Source: Pseudomonas alliivorans (lineage in GTDB: Bacteria > Pseudomonadota > Gammaproteobacteria > Pseudomonadales > Pseudomonadaceae). From it: a DNA stretch of 64,000 nt. The notes under the pieces are model-generated. The model worked only from the letters and a program-made list of their open reading frames with translations. It searched no databases and was not told the DNA's origin. The DNA is taken from assembly GCF_017826695.1 (NCBI RefSeq), contig NZ_JAFFZW010000001.1, positions 496,001 through 560,000 of the forward strand, written 5' to 3'. The position numbers were made by a program, and so were the translations under genes. Shown here piece after piece: positions 55,809 to 64,000 of this stretch (positions are counted from its first letter, which is position 1; the number at the start of each line of letters is the position of its first letter).

Positions 55809-56189
55809 GGTCGGGTTCCGGTTTTTTGAAGGTGGGCAGGCAGGACGGATTTTGCCAGTCCCCGAGACATTTTGTCGGCCATTAATTGGCACCATCGTGC
55901 GGGTTGCCTGCTAGGCGATGACCGAATATGTCGCAGCCTCGTAAGTAGTGTCCGGTCCGCTGTCGTTAAGCTGCACCAAAGGCGTGCGCGCACGCGGCTC
56001 TCGCACTTCAGGCTTCTTTTTTCATGACATGCACGGCGTCATTCAAATGTGACTACCCTGACACGACAGTCGTTAGTACTTTAGCTTTACACTCGATCAG
56101 GTGGTGTCCACGCAACCGGACGCCGGTACACCATGATCACAACACCTTCTTCAAGCCTCCCCAATAAAAGCCAAAGCGGAGTACCACAG
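55809..56189. other. intergenic region upstream of gdhB
   Basis: This 381-base stretch holds no gene that I can support. It should contain the divergent promoters of gdhB and the small hypothetical gene. There is a TGGCAC...GC match near 55887 with the wrong spacing for sigma54, and an AT-rich region (56070-56100) that may hold the gdhB -10. No convincing full promoter or operator was found. Confidence 0.5.
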
Positions 56190-59100
56190 ATGGCGTTCTT
56201 CACCGCAGCCAGCAAGTCCGACTTCCAGCATCAACTGCAATCGGCACTGGCTCAGCACATCAGCGAGCAGGCACTGCCACAAGTGGCGCTGTTCGCTGAA
56301 CAGTTTTTCGGCATCATTTCACTGGATGAACTCACTCAACGTCGGCTGTCCGACCTCGCGGGCTGCACACTGTCCGCCTGGCGTCTGCTGGAGCGTTTCG
56401 AACACGCCCATCCTCAGGTCCGCGTCTACAACCCCGATTACGAGCGTCACGGATGGCAATCGACCCACAGCGCCGTCGAAGTGCTGCATCACGATCTGCC
56501 CTTTCTGGTTGATTCCGTCCGCACCGAGCTGAACCGTCGCGGTTACAGCATTCACACCCTGCAAACCACTGTCCTGAGCGTGCGTCGCGGCCCGAATGGC
56601 CAGTTGCTCGAACTGCTGCCCAAAGGCACGACAGGCGACGACGTGTTGCAGGAATCGCTGATGTATCTGGAGATCGACCGCTGCGCCAACGCCAGCGAGT
56701 TGAACGTGCTGGCCCGCGAGCTGGAGCAGGTGCTCGGCGAAGTCCGCGCCGCTGTCGAAGATTTCGAGCCGATGAAGGCGCGCCTGCGTGACTTGCTCGT
56801 CAGCATCGACGCCAACGAATCCAACACCGACGTTGAAGAAAAGGCCGAGATCAAGGTCTTCCTGGAATGGCTGGTGGACAACCATTTCACCTTCCTGGGC
56901 TATGAAGAATTCCAGGTCAGCAGCGACGCCGACGGCGGCCAGCTGATCTACGACGAATCCTCGTTCCTGGGCCTGACCAAGCTGCTGCGTCCGGGCCTGA
57001 GCCGCGAAGAACTGCACATCGAAGACTACGCAGTGAAATACCTGCAGGAGCCGATGCTGCTGTCGTTCGCCAAGGCTGCTGTGCCGAGCCGCGTGCATCG
57101 CCCGGCCTATCCTGACTTCGTCTCGATCCGTCAGATCGACGCGTCGGGCAAGGTCATCAAGGAATGCCGTTTCATGGGCCTTTACACCTCGTCGGTGTAC
57201 GGCGAGAGCGTGCGGCAGATCCCGTATATCCGTCGCAAGGTCGCAGAAGTCGAGCGCCGGTCCGGTTTCGATGCCAAGGCGCACCTAGGCAAGGAACTGG
57301 CCCAGGTGGTCGAAGTGCTGCCCCGCGACGATCTGTTCCAGACGCCGGTGGACGAGTTGTTCTCCACCGTCATGTCCATCGTGCAGATCCAGGAGCGCAA
57401 CAAGATTCGCGTATTCCTGCGCAAGGACCCGTACGGCCGTTTCTGCTACTGCCTGGCCTACGTGCCGCGTGACGTTTACTCCACCGAAGTGCGGCAAAAG
57501 ATCCAGCACGTGCTGATGGATCGTCTGAAAGCCAGCGATTGCGAATTCTGGACGTTCTTCTCCGAGTCCGTGCTGGCCCGCGTGCAGTTGATTCTGCGTG
57601 TGGACCCGAAGGTCAATCTGGAAATCGACGTCGCCCAGCTGGAAAACGAGGTCATTCAGGCCTGCCGTTCCTGGAAGGACGACTACGCGAGTCTGGTGGT
57701 CGAAAGCTTCGGCGAGGCCCATGGCACCAACGTGCTGGCCGACTTCCCGAAAGGTTTTCCGGCAGGCTACCGCGAGCGTTTCGCAGCGCATTCGGCCGTG
57801 GTCGACATGCAGCACGTGCTGAGCCTGAGTGAAACCAATCCGTTGGTGATGAGCTTCTACCAGCCACTGGCCGGTGGCCGTCAGCAACTGCACTGCAAGC
57901 TGTACCACGCCGACACGCCACTGGCGCTGTCCGACGTGCTGCCGATTCTGGAGAACCTCGGCCTGCGTGTACTGGGTGAGTTCCCGTATCGCCTGCACCA
58001 CGCCAACGGTCGCGAGTTCTGGATTCACGATTTCGCCTTTACCTACGGTGAAGGTCTGAACCTCGATATTCAGCAGCTCAATGACACGTTGCAGGACGCG
58101 TTCGTGCACATCGTCAGCGGCGATGCCGAAAACGATGCGTTCAACCGTCTGGTGCTGACGGCCGGTCTGCCGTGGCGCGACGTTGCACTGCTGCGTGCCT
58201 ATGCCCGTTATCTGAAGCAGATTCGTCTGGGCTTCGACCTGGGCTACATCGCCAGCACGCTGAACAACCACACCGACATCGCTCGCGAACTGACGCGTCT
58301 GTTCAAGACCCGTTTCTACCTGGCGCGCAAACTGGGTTCGGACGATCTGGACGACAAGCAACTGCGTCTGGAACAGGCCATCCTGACCGCGCTGGACGAT
58401 GTTCAGGTGCTCAACGAAGACCGCATCCTGCGTCGTTACCTTGACCTGATCAAGGCGACCCTGCGGACCAACTTCTACCAGACCGATGCCAACGGCCAGA
58501 ACAAGAGCTACTTCAGCTTCAAGTTCAACCCGCGTCTGATCCCCGAACTGCCGAAGCCGGTGCCCAAGTTCGAGATTTTCGTCTACTCGCCGCGCGTCGA
58601 AGGCGTGCACCTGCGCTTCGGCAATGTGGCTCGCGGCGGCCTGCGCTGGTCGGATCGTGAAGAAGACTTCCGCACCGAAGTGCTGGGCCTGGTCAAAGCC
58701 CAGCAGGTGAAAAACTCGGTCATCGTGCCGGTTGGCGCCAAGGGCGGTTTCGTACCGCGCCGTCTGCCGACCACCGGCAATCGCGACGAAGTGCAGGCAG
58801 AGGCAATCGCCTGCTACCGCATCTTCATCTCGGGTCTGCTGGACATCACCGACAACCTCAAGGAAGGCGTGCTGGTACCGCCGGTCAACGTGGTTCGTCA
58901 CGATGACGACGATCCGTACCTGGTCGTTGCCGCCGACAAAGGCACCGCGACCTTCTCCGACATCGCCAACGGCATCGCCATCGATTACGGCTTCTGGCTG
59001 GGCGACGCTTTTGCGTCCGGCGGTTCGGCCGGTTACGACCACAAGAAGATGGGCATCACTGCCAAGGGGGCGTGGGTTGGCGTGCAGCGTCACTTCCGTG

Positions 59101-61046
59101 AACGCGACATCAACGTTCAGCAGGACAGCATCAGCGTGATCGGCATCGGCGACATGGCCGGTGACGTGTTCGGTAACGGCCTGCTGATGTCCGACAAGCT
59201 GCAACTGGTCGCAGCCTTCAACCACCTGCACATCTTTATCGACCCGAACCCGGATCCGGCCACCAGCTTCGTTGAGCGTCAGCGTCTGTTCGACCTGCCG
59301 CGTTCGGCCTGGACCGATTACGACACCAGCATCATGTCCGCTGGCGGTGGAATCTTCCCGCGCAGTGCCAAGAGCATCGCCATCACCGAACAGATGAAGG
59401 CACGCTTCGACATCAAGGCCGACAAGCTGACCCCGACCGAGCTGCTCAATGCATTGCTCAAGGCGCCAGTTGACCTGTTGTGGAATGGCGGCATCGGCAC
59501 CTACGTGAAGTCCAGCGAAGAGTCCCATGCGGATGTCGGCGACAAGGCCAACGACGCGCTGCGTGTCGACGGCAACGAGCTGCGCTGCAAGGTGGTGGGC
59601 GAGGGCGGCAACCTGGGCATGACTCAGCTGGGCCGTGTCGAGTTCGGCCTCAATGGCGGCGCGACCAACACCGACTTCATCGACAACGCCGGCGGTGTGG
59701 ACTGCTCCGACCACGAAGTGAACATCAAAATCCTGCTCAACGAAGTGGTGCAGGCTGGCGACATGACCGAGAAGCAGCGCAACCAGCTGCTCGAAAGCAT
59801 GACCGACGAAGTCGGCCATCTGGTGCTGGGCAACAACTACAAGCAGACCCAGGCACTGTCGCTGGCCGCTCGTCGCGCCTACGACCGCATCGCTGAATAC
59901 AAGCGCCTGATGAACGACCTGGAGGCCCGTGGCAAGCTGGACCGTGCCATCGAGTTCCTGCCGGCCGAGGACCAGATCGTTGAGCGTGTATCGGCCGGTC
60001 ATGGCCTGAGCCGTGCCGAACTGTCTGTGCTGATCTCCTACAGCAAGATCGACCTCAAGGAAGCGTTGCTGGAATCCCGTGTTCCCGATGACGACTACCT
60101 GGCACGCGACATGGAAACCGCGTTCCCGCCCTCGCTGAGCGCCAAGTTCTCTGTGGCCATGCGCGGTCACCGTCTGAAGCGTGAAATCGTCAGCACCCAG
60201 ATCGCCAACGATCTGGTCAACCACATGGGCATCACGTTCGTGCAGCGACTCAAAGAGTCGACCGGCATGAGTGCTGCCAATGTGGCCGGTGCCTACGTGA
60301 TTGTGCGTGACATCTTTCACCTCCCGCACTGGTTCCGTCAGATCGAAGCGCTGGACTACAAGGTGTCGGCAGAAATCCAGCTGTCGCTGATGGATGAGCT
60401 GATGCGTCTGGGCCGTCGTGCCACGCGCTGGTTCCTGCGCAGCCGTCGCAACGAGCTGGACGCGGGTCGTGACGTGGCGCACTTCGGTCCGCACATCGCC
60501 GCACTGGGTCTCAAGCTCGACGAGTTGCTGGAAGGCCCGACCCGTGAAGTGTGGCAGGCGCGTTATCAGGCTTATGTCGAAGCCGGTGTGCCCGAGTTGC
60601 TGGCGCGCATGGTGGCGGGCACCACCCACCTGTACACGCTGCTGCCGATCATCGAAGCCTCCGACGTCACCGGGCAGAATGCTGCCGACGTGGCCAAGGT
60701 GTACTTCGCCGTAGGCAGTGCGCTGGACGTGACCTGGTACCTGCAGCAGATCAGCAGCCTGCCGGTGGAGAACAACTGGCAGGCTCTGGCCCGCGAGGCG
60801 TTCCGTGACGACATCGACTGGCAGCAGCGGGCGATCACCGTATCGGTTCTGCAAATGCCGGACGGTCCGTCCGACGTGGAAGAGCGCCTGGCGCTGTGGC
60901 TGGAACAGCACGCCCTCATGGTCGAGCGCTGGCGCGCCATGCTGGTCGAATTGCGTGCCGCCAGCGGCACCGACTACGCCATGTATGCCGTCGCCAACCG
61001 CGAGCTGCTGGACCTGGCCATGAGCGGACAAGCCATCACTGTGTGA
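56190..61046 (+). CDS. gdhB: NAD-specific glutamate dehydrogenase, large type
   Basis: A 1618-residue enzyme of the 180-kDa NAD-GDH class, converting glutamate to 2-oxoglutarate and ammonia for catabolism. The N-terminal half has ACT-like regulatory segments. The catalytic region lies around residues 800-1200, with the GLRWSDREEDFRTEVLGLVK and GAKGGFV (near 850) lysine motif and a GDMAGDVFGNGLL nucleotide-binding stretch. P. aeruginosa GdhB has almost the same length. ATG 56190 has GGAG eight bases upstream and is preferred over 56133. A bidirectional terminator follows. Confidence 0.95.
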   Translation: MAFFTAASKSDFQHQLQSALAQHISEQALPQVALFAEQFFGIISLDELTQRRLSDLAGCTLSAWRLLERFEHAHPQVRVYNPDYERHGWQSTHSAVEVLHHDLPFLVDSVRTELNRRGYSIHTLQTTVLSVRRGPNGQLLELLPKGTTGDDVLQESLMYLEIDRCANASELNVLARELEQVLGEVRAAVEDFEPMKARLRDLLVSIDANESNTDVEEKAEIKVFLEWLVDNHFTFLGYEEFQVSSDADGGQLIYDESSFLGLTKLLRPGLSREELHIEDYAVKYLQEPMLLSFAKAAVPSRVHRPAYPDFVSIRQIDASGKVIKECRFMGLYTSSVYGESVRQIPYIRRKVAEVERRSGFDAKAHLGKELAQVVEVLPRDDLFQTPVDELFSTVMSIVQIQERNKIRVFLRKDPYGRFCYCLAYVPRDVYSTEVRQKIQHVLMDRLKASDCEFWTFFSESVLARVQLILRVDPKVNLEIDVAQLENEVIQACRSWKDDYASLVVESFGEAHGTNVLADFPKGFPAGYRERFAAHSAVVDMQHVLSLSETNPLVMSFYQPLAGGRQQLHCKLYHADTPLALSDVLPILENLGLRVLGEFPYRLHHANGREFWIHDFAFTYGEGLNLDIQQLNDTLQDAFVHIVSGDAENDAFNRLVLTAGLPWRDVALLRAYARYLKQIRLGFDLGYIASTLNNHTDIARELTRLFKTRFYLARKLGSDDLDDKQLRLEQAILTALDDVQVLNEDRILRRYLDLIKATLRTNFYQTDANGQNKSYFSFKFNPRLIPELPKPVPKFEIFVYSPRVEGVHLRFGNVARGGLRWSDREEDFRTEVLGLVKAQQVKNSVIVPVGAKGGFVPRRLPTTGNRDEVQAEAIACYRIFISGLLDITDNLKEGVLVPPVNVVRHDDDDPYLVVAADKGTATFSDIANGIAIDYGFWLGDAFASGGSAGYDHKKMGITAKGAWVGVQRHFRERDINVQQDSISVIGIGDMAGDVFGNGLLMSDKLQLVAAFNHLHIFIDPNPDPATSFVERQRLFDLPRSAWTDYDTSIMSAGGGIFPRSAKSIAITEQMKARFDIKADKLTPTELLNALLKAPVDLLWNGGIGTYVKSSEESHADVGDKANDALRVDGNELRCKVVGEGGNLGMTQLGRVEFGLNGGATNTDFIDNAGGVDCSDHEVNIKILLNEVVQAGDMTEKQRNQLLESMTDEVGHLVLGNNYKQTQALSLAARRAYDRIAEYKRLMNDLEARGKLDRAIEFLPAEDQIVERVSAGHGLSRAELSVLISYSKIDLKEALLESRVPDDDYLARDMETAFPPSLSAKFSVAMRGHRLKREIVSTQIANDLVNHMGITFVQRLKESTGMSAANVAGAYVIVRDIFHLPHWFRQIEALDYKVSAEIQLSLMDELMRLGRRATRWFLRSRRNELDAGRDVAHFGPHIAALGLKLDELLEGPTREVWQARYQAYVEAGVPELLARMVAGTTHLYTLLPIIEASDVTGQNAADVAKVYFAVGSALDVTWYLQQISSLPVENNWQALAREAFRDDIDWQQRAITVSVLQMPDGPSDVEERLALWLEQHALMVERWRAMLVELRAASGTDYAMYAVANRELLDLAMSGQAITV

Positions 61047-61067
61047 CGGATTGATCGGCCGCTGACA

Positions 61068-61101
61068 AAAAAACCGCCTCGAATGAGGCGGTTTTTTTTT
61101 G
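61068..61101. terminator. bidirectional terminator between gdhB and mntP
   Basis: ACCGCCTC (61074-61081), GAAT loop, GAGGCGGT (61086-61093), with A runs on the left and nine T on the right. It can end gdhB on plus and mntP on minus. Confidence 0.9.
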
Positions 61102-61154
61102 GGGTTTGAAAAAGTGTTTTGAGACCGCTGCCGTCTACCGCCCGGCTCATTCGG

Positions 61155-61730
61155 TCATGCGGCAGACAAGTGTTCGTAGAGGATAGTCGCGCCGACCACC
61201 ATCAGCACGAGGCCGCCCACGATCTCGGCGCGCTTGCCGACGACCGTCCCCAGCGCACGCCCCAGCATTACGCCAATCGTGACCATCACGGTCGTGGCCA
61301 GACCAATCGCGGCCGCCGCGACCAGGATATTGACGTCGACGAACGCCAGACCTACGCCCACGGCCAGGGCATCGATGCTGGTCGCAAAGGCTGTGACAGC
61401 GAGGATGAGAAACGAATGCTGGCCGGGTTTTTCCTGCTCTTCGTCGTCCTGTTTCAGGCCGTTGTAAATCATGTGCAGGCCCAGCACGAGCAGCAGAACA
61501 AAGGCGATCCAGTGATCCCAGCTCTCCACGAAGCGGGTTGCAACCTGCCCGATGCTCCAGCCAATGACCGGCGTGATGGCTTCGATCACACCGAAGATCA
61601 GCCCGGTTCGCAGGGCTTCTACAAGACGGGGTTTGTGAAGGGCGGCGCCTTTGCCGAGGGCGGCTGCAAAAGCGTCCGTGGACATGGCTAGCGCGAGGAA
61701 GACGAGGGAAATCGGATTCACGGTCAACAT
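61155..61730 (-). CDS. mntP: manganese efflux pump MntP
   Basis: A 191-residue, six-helix exporter of the MntP (DUF204) family. Acidic metal-site motifs are [15 protein letters not shown] (about 14-28) and [15 protein letters not shown] (about 113-127), the internal repeat of the family. Its leader carries a yybP-ykoY manganese riboswitch, which agrees with the function. The ATG at 61730 lies just after a hairpin and has no clear Shine-Dalgarno. Confidence 0.93.
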   Translation of the reverse strand: MLTVNPISLVFLALAMSTDAFAAALGKGAALHKPRLVEALRTGLIFGVIEAITPVIGWSIGQVATRFVESWDHWIAFVLLLVLGLHMIYNGLKQDDEEQEKPGQHSFLILAVTAFATSIDALAVGVGLAFVDVNILVAAAAIGLATTVMVTIGVMLGRALGTVVGKRAEIVGGLVLMVVGATILYEHLSAA

Positions 61731-61732
61731 CC

Positions 61733-61772
61733 AGTCGGGCTATGAGTCAACGACGCAGCCACACGCCCGACT
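61733..61772 (-). promoter_or_regulatory. hairpin at the mntP start, likely expression platform
   Basis: On the minus strand AGTCGGGC (61772-61765) pairs perfectly with GCCCGACT (61740-61733) around a 24-base loop, ending two bases before the ATG. It could cover the translation start unless the riboswitch in the same leader refolds it. Confidence 0.55.
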
Positions 61773-61789
61773 TTAGGCATGGATGCATC

Positions 61790-61891
61790 GTTGGTCTCGC
61801 CAACCAGACGGTGTTTGCGCCACGGCATGTTGCCGAGAATGTTGACGCAAACGCTCCGTGACCAAAGGCCCGGAGCAGGCTACTCCCCAAC
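61790..61891 (-). promoter_or_regulatory. yybP-ykoY manganese riboswitch
   Basis: On the minus strand the element begins GTTGGGGAGTAGCC and ends GGCGAGACCAAC; GTTGG and CCAAC close the basal helix (61891-61887 and 61794-61790). GTCAACATTCTCGG lies in between. These are the conserved boxes of the Mn2+-sensing yybP-ykoY RNA, 102 bases long. TATAGT at 61907-61902 is a plausible -10 about 11 bases upstream of the element. It sits in front of mntP, the standard target. Confidence 0.85.
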
Positions 61892-62086
61892 AAGGGCGGT
61901 CACTATAGCCACGTGAATGTGAAAAAGATATTAATCGCCCGCCAGTTGTTTTCGCCCCTGCGCAAGCTTCATGGAACTGGCAGACTCCTGGACGTTCAGT
62001 TGCGGTAGGGATCCGCTGTCGTGATCCGGACCGGCTACATGCCGCAGGCGCGGCAGCCCTTCAGCCACCAGCAGAGAGACGTTCAC

Positions 62087-62632
62087 ATGCATGCAGACGC
62101 ACTTTCATGGGGCCATGGCCCTCGTACGCTTGAGGTGTTCCTTGAGCCCACGTGCCCGTTTTCCGTCAAGGCCTTCGGCAAGCTCGACGCGCTTCTAAAG
62201 CAGGCCGGCGAAGACCGCCTGACGGTCAAGGTTCGCCTCCAGTCGCAGCCCTGGCACATGTTTTCAGGCGTCGTGGTGCGTTGCATCCTTGCCGCGTCAA
62301 CCCTTGAAGGTGGCAAGGACACCGCCAAGACCGTGATGGCAGCCGTTGCGGCGCACCGTGAAGCGTTCGAATTCGAGCACCACGCAGGCGGTCCGAACCT
62401 TGATGCGACGCCCAACGACATCATCGCGCGACTGGAAGGTTACAGCGGTGTTCGGCTGGCCGAAGCCTTCGCACAACCGGCGCTTGAGCACACCATCAAA
62501 TGGCACTGCAAATACGCCCGGCAGAACGGCATTCATGTGTCTCCGACCTTCATGGTTGATGGCCTGGTGCAGCCTGCAATGAGCAGCGGTGACACCATCG
62601 AGCAGTGGCTGTCGCAGCTTCAGTTGAGTTGA
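62087..62632 (+). CDS. DsbA-like thioredoxin-fold protein, single-cysteine site
   Basis: A 181-residue cytoplasmic protein with a DsbA/thioredoxin-like fold. The active-site motif is TCPFS (C23), which lacks the second Cys of CxxC, so it can act at most as a monothiol enzyme or in glutathione-related chemistry. The cis-Pro loop is HVSPTFMVDG. No signal peptide is visible. ATG 62087 is chosen over 62021 because the longer form adds a Pro/Gln-rich tail before the first strand. Confidence 0.75.
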   Translation: MHADALSWGHGPRTLEVFLEPTCPFSVKAFGKLDALLKQAGEDRLTVKVRLQSQPWHMFSGVVVRCILAASTLEGGKDTAKTVMAAVAAHREAFEFEHHAGGPNLDATPNDIIARLEGYSGVRLAEAFAQPALEHTIKWHCKYARQNGIHVSPTFMVDGLVQPAMSSGDTIEQWLSQLQLS

Positions 62633-62706
62633 GATCGCCTTCGGCCGGGCGTGGCGGATTCAGCGTTTCATCGCCACCCCCAGGCACGCCTTGTGAGAGC
62701 CGGTCG

Positions 62707-63603
62707 TTATCGGGAGAACCTTCTGGCACCTGCAACACAACCGATCACTGCGACCGTGACACCCAGCATCCCGAGGCTGACAGGCTCACCGAGCAGTGTG
62801 GCCGCCAGTGCCAGACCGAAGAAGGGTTGTAACAACTGGAGTTGGCCGACCGCTGCAATGCCGCCCTGCGCCAGCCCGAGATACCAGAACACGAAACCGA
62901 TCAGCATGCTGAACACGGAGACGTAACACAGGCTGCCCCACGCCGAGACTGATATCCCGGAAAACGAGGACGGTGCGGTGACAATGGCCAGTGGCAGCAT
63001 GATGGGCAGGGCAAGGACCAAAGCCCAGCAGATGACCTGCCAGCCGCCCAGTGTCCTCGACAGCCTCGCGCCCTCGGCATAGCCCAGGCCGCAGACGAGA
63101 ATGGCCAGCAGCATCAGGGCGTCTCCCGTGACTGAAGCGCTGATACCCTGAGCCAATGCAAAGCCCATCACCAGTGCGCTGCCCAGTAGCGAGAACGCCC
63201 AGAAAGCCCCACTTGGCCGTTCGCCGCCGCGTAGCACGGCGAAGACGGCAGTGGCCAGCGGCAGCAGGCCGACGAAGACGATGGAGTGCGCCGAGGTGAC
63301 GTGTTCCAGCGCCAGCGCGGTCAGCAGTGGAAAGCCCAGTACCACACCCAGTGCAACGATACTCAGGGAAATGATCTGGTTGTTTGCCGGGCGTCTTTCC
63401 CTGAGCGCCACAAGCGTGCCGATGGCCAGGGTCGCAGCGATGGTTGCGCGGGCGAAGGTGAGGAACAGTGGATCGAACGCCATCACGGCCAGTCGTGTCG
63501 CAGGCAGCGAGCCGCTGAAGATCAGTACGCCGATCAGGCCGTTCAGCCATCCGCTGCGGGATGTGTGAGCGGTCGTGCGGGATGGAATAGCTGTCTGTTC
63601 CAT
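62707..63603 (-). CDS. EamA/DMT family transporter
   Basis: A 298-residue protein with ten predicted helices in two EamA repeats of about 130 residues. It probably exports an amino acid or metabolite. It is divergent from a MocR-type regulator (80-base gap), which probably controls it. A start eight codons earlier at 63627 is possible. Confidence 0.85.
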   Translation of the reverse strand: MEQTAIPSRTTAHTSRSGWLNGLIGVLIFSGSLPATRLAVMAFDPLFLTFARATIAATLAIGTLVALRERRPANNQIISLSIVALGVVLGFPLLTALALEHVTSAHSIVFVGLLPLATAVFAVLRGGERPSGAFWAFSLLGSALVMGFALAQGISASVTGDALMLLAILVCGLGYAEGARLSRTLGGWQVICWALVLALPIMLPLAIVTAPSSFSGISVSAWGSLCYVSVFSMLIGFVFWYLGLAQGGIAAVGQLQLLQPFFGLALAATLLGEPVSLGMLGVTVAVIGCVAGARRFSR

Positions 63604-63682
63604 GAGGTATTTCTCAAGGCTGTTCAATCGGGGTGGATGGGCGCATCGTAGGGCTGCAATTCAATACAATCAAAAAATCGTC
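63604..63682. promoter_or_regulatory. shared promoter region of the EamA and MocR genes
   Basis: A 79-base divergent gap. It contains CAATTCAATACAATCAAAAA around 63658-63676, in which the CAAT-type word recurs at short intervals, the kind of direct repeat bound by MocR proteins. Hexamers could not be assigned with confidence. Confidence 0.4.
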
Positions 63683-64000
63683 ATGGATACATTGGCTATG
63701 CCTCGCTCACGTTACAAATCGGTGGTGGACCAGATGGCGGCAGACATTCGCTCGGCACGTCTGTTGCCGGGCGCACGGCTGCCTACGCATCGTCAGTTGG
63801 CGGCCGATCATGGCCTGGCGCTGGTGACGGCCACGCGTGTCTATGCCGAGCTTGAAGCCATGGGCCTGGTCAGCGGTGAGACCGGGCGTGGCACGTTCGT
63901 TCGCGAGACGGCGCTCGCGCCTGGCCTCGGGATCGACCAGAAAACCGTGGCTGTCGACATGATCGACCTCAATTTCAACTACCCGTCGCTGCCCGGTCAG
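63683..64000 (+). CDS. MocR-family PLP-dependent regulator, N-terminal part
   Basis: The first 106 codons of a gene running off the right end. The N-terminal GntR winged helix is seen: LLPGARLPTHRQLAADHGLA, then ALVTATRVYAELEAMGLVSG and a GRGTFVRE wing. In MocR proteins an aminotransferase-like PLP domain follows, and the last visible segment, DLNFNYPSLPG, is the start of that linker. The alternative ATG is 63698. It probably regulates the divergent EamA exporter. Confidence 0.8.
   Translation, partial: MDTLAMPRSRYKSVVDQMAADIRSARLLPGARLPTHRQLAADHGLALVTATRVYAELEAMGLVSGETGRGTFVRETALAPGLGIDQKTVAVDMIDLNFNYPSLPGQ

Noticed and set aside
55886..55900. TGGCAC...GC resembling a sigma54 promoter upstream of gdhB
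   Set aside because: Only nine bases separate GG and GC, where sigma54 promoters need ten; a further GC at longer distance also fails.
57285..61031. A long open frame of over 1200 codons on the minus strand opposite gdhB
   Set aside because: It mirrors the codon bias of gdhB, has no ribosome site and no recognisable domain; it is a shadow of the real gene in GC-rich DNA.

Overview
The window reads as a chromosomal segment of a fluorescent Pseudomonas, most likely of the P. syringae group. The evidence is gene order: metZ, an SDR gene and a tRNA-Val/Asp/Asp cluster; nadK, metallophosphatase, rhomboid, yeaC-like, DUF2797 and pepN; and a moxR/bat operon near the large NAD-glutamate dehydrogenase. 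Pseudomonas-type REP pairs, ANR boxes and high-GC codon use agree. Species placement is inference. I see no prophage, insertion sequence, integrase, CRISPR array or rRNA.

Layout. 1-1700: end of metZ, an SDR gene and three tRNAs. 1.8-7.1 kb: a DUF2242 lipoprotein; ilvA on the minus strand behind what looks like a complete attenuation leader; a tiny gene under an ANR-type promoter; and a cysteine-less nitrilase homologue followed by an AraC-type regulator. 7.2-16.9 kb: fadH, a D-cysteine desulfhydrase/ACC deaminase homologue, an MFS symporter, an Fsr-like MFS overlapping arsB, a DUF1853 gene and a diguanylate cyclase. 17-23.5 kb: nadK to pepN. 23.7-30 kb: an eight-gene PspA/Yjf envelope operon that also carries a rhomboid protease and a K+-channel-like protein. 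30.1-33.6 kb: a YCF48 protein with an RND transporter. 33.8-39 kb: an L-arabonate-type sugar-acid cluster with a FadR-type operator. 39.2-42 kb: small genes, including a Gcd-like membrane domain behind a second ANR promoter, plus a lactonase. 42-54.4 kb: a nine-gene minus-strand run moxR-DUF58-DUF4381-batA-batB-batD-sbcD-sbcC-GST. 54.6-61 kb: an amidohydrolase, a small unknown and gdhB. 61.1-64 kb: mntP behind a yybP-ykoY manganese riboswitch, a DsbA-like protein, an EamA exporter and the start of a divergent MocR regulator.

The most interesting structures are these: (1) the ilvA leader, with an Ile-rich peptide whose promoter places the start site at its AUG (a leaderless mRNA), an exact 9-nt competitor for the terminator stem, and a second Ile-rich ORF coupled to ilvA by an ATGA overlap; (2) two perfect TTGAT-N4-ATCAA boxes, each with a -10 hexamer at exactly the spacing of a class II ANR promoter, in front of a 28-residue ORF and a Gcd-like membrane protein; (3) the extended PspA/Yjf operon; and (4) a dyad matching TNGTNNNACNA between the divergent sugar-acid genes. 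All function calls come from reading sequence alone; no database search was run.
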